From assembly GCA_037783415.1 (NCBI GenBank), contig JAZGTN010000009.1, forward strand, positions 5,146,001 through 5,210,000: DNA of 64,000 nucleotides, in the 5' to 3' direction. The notes under the pieces were generated by a model that searched no databases, was not told the DNA's origin, and worked only from the letters and a program-made list of their open reading frames with translations. A program made the position numbers and the translations under genes. This stretch comes from Leptasterias polaris. Lineage: Eukaryota; Echinodermata; Asteroidea; Forcipulatida; Asteriidae. Below, piece after piece: positions 57,170 through 64,000 of this stretch; position 1 is the stretch's first letter; every line of letters starts with the position of its first letter.

Positions 57170-58550
57170 TAGGTTTTAGTTTTGTATTGTGTGCGTGACA
57201 TTACGTTACCTCTACATCCGGTCGAAACAGGAAGTGCCTTGTTATACTTTAGTTTTTGACCGATTAATATTGTTCTCTCCCTGCAAATAAGACTGAGAAA
57301 AGAAGGGAAATACTCAGGTCCAATTCTGTCGATAAATAACGCCTTTTTAATTGTTGCATTCGTATACACAGGAAGTGTGGCAGCTATATTTATTATTTTG
57401 AATAACATCTTTAGGATTGTAATCAAGTGGATAATCATTCAAAAATATTGGGTTTTGATTCCAAAGCGACTACCATGGAACTAGCATGCAGATCGATGCC
57501 CGCGCCCGTCAAATACTTAATTCTTATTTTCTATCATTCTAAACATGTAATCTTTGTTGTGAAAAAATCGTACACGATTATTTCATATGTGATCATTATA
57601 AAAACAAGTAAAGGGAACCAGCCGATTATACCAAGAAACATTATACTTCCATCCAATGGCCGTCCAAAAACCAATTAAGTAAATAAACTCGCAATTCAAA
57701 AGTCAACTTTAGCGGGCGCTACATACATTTTGGGATTAGTGGATTAATGTAAACTCGGGACATATTTAGGTCATTGTGGTGCTTCTGTTCTATGCGTGAT
57801 ATGAGTAGGTACTTCAGTATGTAATACATGAAGTCCAAATTGCACGGGAAAAGGGTAACTTTATTGGGTTCAAACAATGGAAGGAAGTAACTCTTGTGAA
57901 ACTAGTTGTGGAATAATTTGTTTCTAAATAGACTCGTTCACTAACTTTTGATAAAAACTTATTGTACAAATTTCTAACAGAGTCATGTTTACCAAATTTG
58001 TCAATTACATTTGAGCCACTGCTAGTTCTTACAAGATTTATAAGTACAGAACGACTTTGGTAATCAAGCTGAAACTTTGCATGTATCCAAGTTGGGATAT
58101 GTTACATCCACAAAATTTTGTTCACACAACAATGACGTCATCGAGTGTGACATGACGTCACCTTAAAGGTGCAGGTTCAAGATCTATATACTGTGAAACT
58201 AGTTGTGGAATAATTTGTTTCTAAATAGACTCATTCACTAACTTTTGATAACAACTTATCGTACAAATTTCTAACAGAGTCATGTTTACCAAATTTGTCA
58301 ATTACATTTGAGCCACTGCTAGTTCTTACAAGATTTATAAGTACAGAACGACTTTGGTAATCAAGCTGAAACTTTGCATGTATCCAAGTTGGGATATGTT
58401 ACATCTAAAAAATTTGTTCACACAACGATGACGTCATCGAGTGTGACATGACGTCACCTTAAAGGTGCAGGTTCAAGATCTATATACTGAGTAGTATGCT
58501 TGGTCAAGCTGAAATGTAGCTTACATGTATTCAAACTGGGATGTGTTACG
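57170..58550 (-). mobile_element. Long-variant middle segment with an internal 297-bp tandem duplication
   Basis: 57170-58190 is the inverted counterpart of 29.26-30.1 kb. Sequence 57896-58192 is repeated directly at 58193-58490, both starting GTGAAACTAGTTGTGGAATA and ending in CTATATACTG, with a few substitutions between the copies. Confidence 0.75.
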
Positions 58551-58559
58551 ACAAAATAG

Positions 58560-59065
58560 AACGTCAGTCCGAACACCTTTTTTTTGTTATACAACAACAA
58601 GATAAGTCTAGTTATTTCTTCAGATTCTTCTCAGCGTCGATTGTCCGCTAACAAAAGCACATTTCCCAAGCTTATATAAACTTGAAACTTTACATGTAGT
58701 TAGATACCCATTAGGAGATGAAAAAGTTTCATTTACGTCATGATGACGTCATCAGGTATCAAGTTACAAGGTTTTTAGAAAAAAAAATTAATCTTTGAAA
58801 TTCTGTAACAAATCACACTTTAAAGAAGAAGAGATCATACTTAGGTCATATAGGTATTTTTTTCGTGTGCGTGATCTCACATGACCTCTACTTCAGGTTG
58901 AAAACTGTTAAAAATACACTTTTACTAGATGTCTGTGGCGAAGTTTATGATAATCGTTTCAAAATTGGTATACATAATGACCTTCATGCACACAACATAT
59001 GTGTGAAGTTTTAGATTGATGACGTCATCAGGTGTCAAATTACAAGGTTTTTTTAATTGAAAAAG
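58560..59065 (-). mobile_element. Diverged copy of the repeat family (inverted, internally deleted)
   Basis: The start signature CCGAACACCTTTTTTTTGTT with ATAC loop (58569-58592) and the TGATGACGTCATCAGG-x-TC core are present. About 400 bp found in other copies is missing between 58890 and 58910. Confidence 0.65.
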
Positions 59066-59069
59066 TTAC

Positions 59070-59475
59070 CATTTGCTATACGCTGTATGTCTTTGAATTT
59101 TACAACTATGATATTCATAATTGAGCATCTGATAGATCAAGACTGGGGCTACATTTGAAAAGTTCGACCTCTTCTTCTGGTCGTACCGGAAGGTCAAAGT
59201 TTGCCTTTGAATATTTTCTTCAAAATCTGACGATAAAGCCCACGTAGGCTATGTATTAACCTGCATGTTAAATATGTACACAGCGCTGTGTGTCCACCTG
59301 ATTTAGTAATATGTATGACGTTTAATAACTGACTTAAACTCAATCTGAAAAAGATCGAAATTGGTTCGCTTCTCATCAAACATCGAGACCGACGGCACGT
59401 TGATCTACGACACCATGCCTGCCGAAGGCGCTCTAGGCCCGCTGAGTATGTCTCTCAGACACGACGTTTCGAGCA
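59070..59475 (+). repeat. Inverted duplicate of 22930-23680
   Basis: See 22930. The shared frame reads VRFSSNIETDGTLI-YD-TMPAEGALGPLSMSLRH here. A second frame over the same DNA is strongly basic (KHRDRRHVD, ACRRRSR); neither is recognised. Confidence 0.6.
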
Positions 59476-59503
59476 GTTATACGCGAAACGTCGATACCAA
59501 AAC

Positions 59504-59519
59504 GGCTCTTTTCAGAGCC
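59504..59519 (+). promoter_or_regulatory. Histone-type mRNA 3' stem-loop with purine-rich downstream element
   Basis: GGCTCTTTTCAGAGCC is an exact 6-bp stem with 4-nt loop, matching the conserved 3' end of replication-dependent histone mRNAs that is bound by SLBP. It is preceded by CCAAAAC and followed after ~14 nt by CAAAGAG, resembling the U7-snRNP target. The sequence just upstream (59361-59470) does not read as a known core histone. Most likely this is the remnant of a histone gene's 3' end attached to other sequence, or a retained processing signal on an unrecognised transcript. Confidence 0.65.
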
Positions 59520-60479
59520 AACACTCCCACAAAGAGTTTTATTATGGTCGTACCCGCAAGTTTACTAATTATTTATTTATAGTTACCTCTTATCTCCACA
59601 CCATGCAAAGCTTCAAACACCATTAAGGTTTACCGGGATTATTTTCCACCACAATTCAGAGAAGGGTTTGGATATCCTTGTAAACGTTGAACTGCTGGAA
59701 CTAGCCATATCCAAAGAAAACTACTGATGATTGGAATTAGAAAAGTAAAGCAGGGCTCGGGATGGCAGACTGGGTAATTTTGTTTTTTCTAGAAAAAGTT
59801 GCAGCGTGAAATAAACCTAAAAAGGTGGTAGGATTAGAATTCTCGAGGAATTTTCCCTTTTTCTCCCAGGGATTTGGCTCTTAAAATATAAAGAGGGCTT
59901 TAGTCACATTGTAGGTAATTTGTTAAACTACCAGGGGATGAGTAAAGGAACTAGGCTCCCCCAACGAGATAGATTAAGAATTAGTATGCTAATTTCCACA
60001 ACTTTATTTTACGACGATGAGCTAAAACGGGTCCTAGTTGACGCGCTTGTTGGTTTATTTTTCGAAAGTGACTGTTGCAATTTTTAGTCCCTACATGATT
60101 TAGTGGGTTTTACCTGTGGGGAATAATTCTCTGGGGTTTTCCAACCACATCTAAACCTGAAACTTTCTTCTGTTCTCGGCTATGTATAGAGATTAGGTCC
60201 ACTTTTCGTGAGTCCTTGGCTTCAAAACCATAAACTAATAAATGACATGAAATGAATTTAACATACCCACCTAATGCGCCTAAGGCGCAACAAAGTGCAT
60301 TTTGAAAGAAATATGTTGTGAAAGAGTTGAGCGATGAAATATTATTATAACACTTTAATTTTATTCACCCAACAAAATAGGCCCTCAAGGCGCGACAATA
60401 TAGGTTTATCTACATATGTATATATAATATTTTGCAGGGAAAAAAACAAGGCATTGAAATTAAAATGTGCCGTTGAAAG

Positions 60480-60790
60480 CGAATTTAATGTCATGAAGTG
60501 GATTTTGATGTAAGTTTGAAAGAGATGAGAGTGAAATAGAGGGATGTTGTGAGGAAGTATGTTCCAAAGAAAAGGGACAGCTATACTGGAAAATCTATCT
60601 CTCAAGGAGCGAAATCATTTCGGTTCCGTCAGAACGTTGACTTGGTGAACGAAGACCAACCCGACTGGAGTTACGCGGCCCAGTATGAAATAAATATGAC
60701 GGTGCGGTCCATGTATTGAGCGTCGTAGGTTAAGATCATGAAAATTAAAAAGGTATTCTAAATTTTAGTAGAAGCCAGTGAAGATTGCAT
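60480..60790 (-). pseudogene. LINE ORF2 C-terminus relic
   Basis: Minus-strand frames read LNLRRSIHGPHRHIYF and RDRFSSIAVPFLWNILP, the degenerate C-terminal motif of CR1/L2-type ORF2 (compare RAFSVAAPKLWNALP of the 37-kb copy). Stops and shifts show it is dead. Confidence 0.65.
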
Positions 60791-60943
60791 ACAATTGATT
60801 GATGTAACATATGAAGAGCGTTGAGAGCACGTAATGTGCTGCTGTGTTTTGTTTTGATTTAAATTTAACTTAAGACAACTTTTTTTCCGGCCAATCTAAT
60901 TGGCCCGTTATTAAAAATAAGATAAAATTGAAGTACAACTTTC

Positions 60944-61027
60944 CCGGCAATTGCTGTCGTGAAGAGTGAGTGCAAATGCAAACGCAACTGCCAATAAGAG
61001 CACGTACACTCCCTTACGGCGTTCCAT
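60944..61027 (-). pseudogene. Signal-peptide exon copy with a lost donor
   Basis: Minus-strand ATG opens MERRKGVYVLLLAVAFAFALTLH, clearly paralogous to the exon at 63542. Where that copy has GTAAGT, this one has GAAAGT, so normal splicing is destroyed. A hydrophobic core (YVLLLAVAFAFALTL) would still act as a signal sequence if translated. Probably a non-functional duplicate. Confidence 0.5.
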
Positions 61028-61289
61028 TTTGACTCGCTTTCACTCAAAGCGGTAACCTTGTTTGTTTTTGGTGGTGTTTTTTTTAGGAAAATTGAAAATA
61101 GCTCAACTTCCTTGCAACCTCACGGGTTGACGTCGACTTTGGGTATGCAGCTTTTTTCAAAATCACTGTACTTGTTGCAATTTTGCGTTGTTTCATAGCC
61201 CAATATCACTCAACCGTTGTAACAACAATAATTAAAATAAATAAATAAAGCATAAACAATTTATAAAATATGGCATACTCAGACTGCAT

Positions 61290-62050
61290 ATGTCTTCTCA
61301 TTTTCAGGTCAGGAATAGATATTATTATACGTAATCGATTATTCTGATTTTTTAAGTAAGGGTGTGGTTGGAACTTATGTAGAAATCAGTGAGGGATTTA
61401 GGAAGTAAGAAAATGTGAGTGTCAATTGACATCAAAACCTGAGAGCGACCAGTACACGTTTCTTCAAGCAAATTATTTGCATCAGTTTGCATGAAACTAT
61501 ACCCTGGCCAAAGCCAAAGTTCAGTGGACTCAGCCACTGGGGCAAACTATTCAAAAGCTTGAGCGCGGTATCCAGGCCTCCCAGCACGTATGCAGGCAAG
61601 CAGACCCAACCAGCACAAAGGGTACGATGCTGAAGTGATAAAGAGAGATTAAAGATACCCACCGTATGATTTGGTCTGTATTTTAGCGTGGCCAAAAGTG
61701 TGTGTTGCTCATGTAAAGTCCACATTGGCAGAATTTAAAATGAACCGTTAGTTATCAAATAGGTGAAGCTAAACCATGGCGCAGTTAAGGAAATTAAATC
61801 TCCGAAAACATGATTATACAAGAAGATTCAATTTGTGAAGCCACATTATGTCGACAACAGTTAGTAAAGACAGTTTATAATGAGAAACTATACTTTGGTT
61901 GATGTTGTCTGGGGAAAGGCAATTGCTACTGGGCGTCGGCAAAGCAAAAGTTCGAAAATGAAAATGAACCGAAGTGAGCCTACTGCCAAACCATTCTGCA
62001 GAGCAAAGCAGTGGGTTGCTAATTTACTACAGTATCGATTTGTGTTATTA
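61290..62050. repeat. Segmental duplicate of 44694-45300
   Basis: See 44694. The copy here keeps better splice signals and the open exon frame. Confidence 0.75.
61503..61629 (-). CDS. Candidate exon, hydrophobic, ending LSPLNFGFGQG
   Basis: A strong acceptor (CTCTCTTTATCACTTCAG) and a GTATAG donor bound 127 bp. In the frame open throughout it codes HRTLCAGWVCLPAYVLGG then LDTALKLLNSLPQWLSPLNFGFGQG (phase 0 to 1). The P-x-NF-x-FGQG ending loosely recalls the NF-x-LGRGL segment of ABCA-type ABC transporters, and the preceding stretch is hydrophobic as expected there. The match is short and no neighbouring ABC exons (Walker A, signature) are visible. The paralogue at 44931 has lost its acceptor. 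Treat the family call as weak. Confidence 0.35.
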
Positions 62051-62440
62051 TTAGATAGACACATTTGTGTTTACTTTTTAGTCGTTCAGTTTTGTCTGTT
62101 CGTAAATCCGGACCTCTGTCAGACATAGTTCTGTTGTTCTGTTTGTGTTGGTAGCCGTCTGTTAAGATACGTTTTAGCAAAAGCATCTGGTACTTTTTTT
62201 AACTGTTGGACTTACATAATTATTATCATCTGTATTCAAGGTTTTCAAGTGTTATTCTTGATCATTTTGTGCAGATAATTATTTTCTCACAGTAATTTGA
62301 TTATAAATGATTTTCTTTTAACCACTATTGTTTGACGTTTCTTAAAACTTTCATGGCAGCAAGAACTTGTGAAATACAACGTTGATGAAGTGTAAATATT
62401 AATATTTAGATTAAATTAATTACTTGGGCAAATAACAAGT
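62050..62440. other. AT-rich sequence, nothing recognised
   Basis: No exon or repeat boundary identified. Confidence 0.4.
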
Positions 62441-62443
62441 ACA

Positions 62444-62632
62444 ATGATGCACGTTGTTAAAAAAACATCAACAGATATACCAACAGACATTATAACATAT
62501 ACAGAGGAAGGAAAGAAAACCAGCTGGAACCCGAAGGATTACCCAAAAGAAACAAAGTTCCTGTCTAGAGGCTCTCCTCTCCAGCTGGTCTTAAAAAGAG
62601 CAACAAGGAACAACAACTGTTTAGTTGTTTAG
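62444..62632 (+). CDS. Small open frame, uncharacterised
   Basis: Two adjacent ATGs open a 62-codon frame (MMHVVKKTSTDIPTDI...LSRGSPLQLVLKRATRNNN) ending in a stop at 62632. It is charged, with no signal peptide or cysteine pattern. The SRGSPLQLVLKRA segment is vaguely like the RRGQPF-x-L-x-L region of transglutaminase N-domains, too short to rely on. No splice acceptor stands directly upstream. It may be an orphan small protein, an exon fragment or chance. Confidence 0.25.
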   Translation: MMHVVKKTSTDIPTDIITYTEEGKKTSWNPKDYPKETKFLSRGSPLQLVLKRATRNNNCLVV

Positions 62633-63089
62633 TTGAAGGATGTGTTTCTCACAGTTAAACCACGTTTACCGGGAATTGTGTCCACCACAATCCAGAGCAG
62701 AGTTTGGATAGCCTTGTAAACTTTGAGTTGCTGGAACTAGCCATATCCAATTGAAAACCAGAAACTACTAAATGACATGAAATGAAATGAAATGAAATAA
62801 AATGAACATATCCATCTAAGGCGTCTATAAGGTACGACAATAAAAAAATAGTTTACAGGAAAAATCAAGCGATTTAAATTAAACGTGCCGTTGTGGGCAA
62901 AATCGTCACAAATTGGGTTTTGAAAGAAATATGTTTTCAAAGAGTCGAGCGATGGAATTATTCACCTTACAAATAGGCCTTCAAGGTGCGACAATACTAG
63001 CTTATGCATATATTACTATTTTGCAGAGGAAAAACAGTCATTTAAATTAAAATGTGCTGTTGGAAGCGAATTTACTTTCACGAAGTGGA

Positions 63090-63420
63090 TTTTCAGGTAA
63101 GTTTGAAAGAGATGATAGTGAAATAGAGGGAATGTTGTGTGGAAGTTTGTTCCAAAGAAAAGGGACAGCAACCTGAAGATCTATCTCCCAGTAGCGAAAT
63201 CATTTCGGTTTCGGTCACAAGACGTTGACTTATGTTGAACCAACTAAGACCAGCCAGACTGGAGTTACTTTGGCCCGGTATGAAGTAAATATGACGGTGC
63301 GGTCCATGTATTGAGCGTCGTAGGTTAAGATCTTGAGTTTTGTAAATTATTCTAAATTTTAGTGGAAGCCAGTGAAATATTGCATACAATTGATGAAACA
63401 TGTACAGAGCGTTGAGAACA
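63090..63420 (-). pseudogene. LINE ORF2 C-terminus relic (second copy)
   Basis: Minus-strand frames read QLYAIFHWLPLKFRIIYK and LNLRRSIHGPHRHIYF; the HWLP motif typifies CR1/L2-type ORF2 ends. Orthologous in position to 60480-60790, so the insertion is older than the duplication. Confidence 0.65.
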
Positions 63421-63541
63421 CGTAGCGTGCTGCTGTGTTTTGTTTCAAATTATTTTAACTAAAGGCGATTTTGTATATATTTTTTTTTTGCCAATCCAAG
63501 GCCCGTTATTAAGAATAAAATGAAGTTGAAGTACAACTTAC

Positions 63542-63623
63542 CTGCACTTGCTGGGTGAAGAGTAATCGCAAATACAAACGCAACTGCCAATAAGAGCACG
63601 TACGCTCCTTTACGGCGTACCAT
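63542..63623 (-). CDS. Candidate signal-peptide exon (first coding exon of a secreted protein)
   Basis: Minus-strand ATG at 63623 opens MVRRKGAYVLLLAVAFVFAI then TLHPASA-G, directly followed by a GTAAGT donor. The N-terminal RRK, the long hydrophobic core and the small residues A-S-A form a classic signal peptide with cleavage likely after ASA. The exon ends after 1 nt of a codon (phase 1), as usual for first exons of modular extracellular proteins such as EGF or mucin proteins. A further in-frame ATG is 7 codons upstream (63644). The next exon was not found in the nearest 10 kb; the phase-compatible mucin/EGF exons begin 36 kb away, and joining them is speculation. Confidence 0.55.
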
Positions 63624-63624
63624 T

Positions 63625-64000
63625 GTTACCCCCTTTCCCTCCAAGCAGTAACCTTGCTAGTAATGTCTTCCCTTTTTTTTTACGAAATCAAAATAGCTCA
63701 ACTTCCTTGCGACCTCACGAGTCGACGTCGACTTTGGGTATGCAGCTTTTTAAAAAATCACTGTACTTTTTAACTATATTGCGTTGTTCTGTTTACAATG
63801 GGTTTATATCCCAATACCACTCAACCGTGATCTAAACACAATAGGCAGAAACAAGCCGTCGGCATTTTGAGTGGAAAAGCTTTCCTTTTTTTTTCATGTC
63901 CGTGACAATATCCAACTCACGAAATGCGCAACACGTAGACATGTTTGTGGTGACCATGAGCGATTTGCAAATTCATGATAGGGCCTACATCCATTGAAAA
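63625..64000. other. Upstream region of the signal-peptide exon
   Basis: This should hold the 5' UTR or promoter of the minus-strand exon at 63542. No TATA box or initiator can be fixed with confidence. Sequence up to ~63830 is shared with the 61.03-61.22 kb duplicate. Confidence 0.3.

Larger units (their letters stand above)
59600..61230. repeat. Segmental duplicate of 62650-63850
   Basis: Shared collinear words include GTTTACCGGGA, GCTGGAACTAGCCATATCCA, GACGGTGCGGTCCATGTATT and AACTGCCAATAAGAGCACGT. Each copy carries a LINE remnant and a signal-peptide-like exon. Divergence is moderate. Confidence 0.8.
62650..63860. repeat. Segmental duplicate of 59600-61230
   Basis: See 59600. Several small deletions shorten this copy by a few hundred bases. 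Confidence 0.8.

Noticed and set aside
1..64000. tRNA or rRNA genes
   Set aside because: No A-box/B-box pair or rRNA core sequence was recognised on reading; a covariance-model scan could not be run.

Overview
This window is metazoan nuclear DNA, most likely from a marine invertebrate deuterostome such as an echinoderm. That placement is an inference from the mix of repeats, a metazoan histone-type 3' stem-loop and the style of the EGF-like modules; nothing here fixes the species. Genes are broken into small exons, there are no operons, and most of the 64 kb is transposable elements (TEs), tandem repeats and segmental duplications. Most long open frames are shadows of repeats.

The main gene-like structure lies on the minus strand between about 27.8 and 6.6 kb. 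Splice-bounded, phase 1-1 exons can be read in this order: a short Ser/Thr exon (27736-27783), a longer Ser/Thr-rich exon (26274-26516), five exons made almost entirely of a 21-bp minisatellite coding the heptad VTTPAAG (18466-18606, 16961-17629, 14994-16124, 12985-14157, 11691-12149), two six-cysteine EGF-like exons (9877-9972, 8936-9031), a cysteine-rich exon (6799-6958) and a third EGF-like exon (6649-6741). Together they suggest a secreted or cell-surface mucin-like EGF protein with about 1190 residues coded by minisatellite exons. The five arrays sit in near-identical ~0.8 kb spacers, so exon plus intron was tandemly duplicated and the arrays then changed in copy number. A candidate signal-peptide exon, also ending in phase 1, lies far upstream at 63542-63623; a link to this gene is only a possibility.

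Region 0.4-6 kb: a head-to-head inverted repeat with exon-like arms (653-1288), a 3.1-kb TIR element (1559-4661) and a ~1-kb TIR element (4833-5831) carrying a nested Harbinger-like MITE (5541-5713). Region 6.6-19.5 kb: the mucin/EGF exons. Region 19.5-31.5 kb: minisatellites, foldbacks and four direct copies of a 1.2-2.2 kb repeat family with covarying terminal hairpins and many TGACGTCA sites. Region 31.5-34.6 kb: a decayed LINE split by a long-TIR foldback element with a 9-bp target duplication. Region 35-40.8 kb: a 465-bp element as a tandem trimer plus one solo copy, and a 5'-truncated CR1/L2-type LINE with an intact 671-codon reverse transcriptase frame. Region 42.6-44 kb: a 1.4-kb TIR element. 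Region 44.7-64 kb: segmental duplications carrying exon-like sequence, inverted copies of the 1.2-2.2 kb family, and a histone-type 3' stem-loop at 59504.
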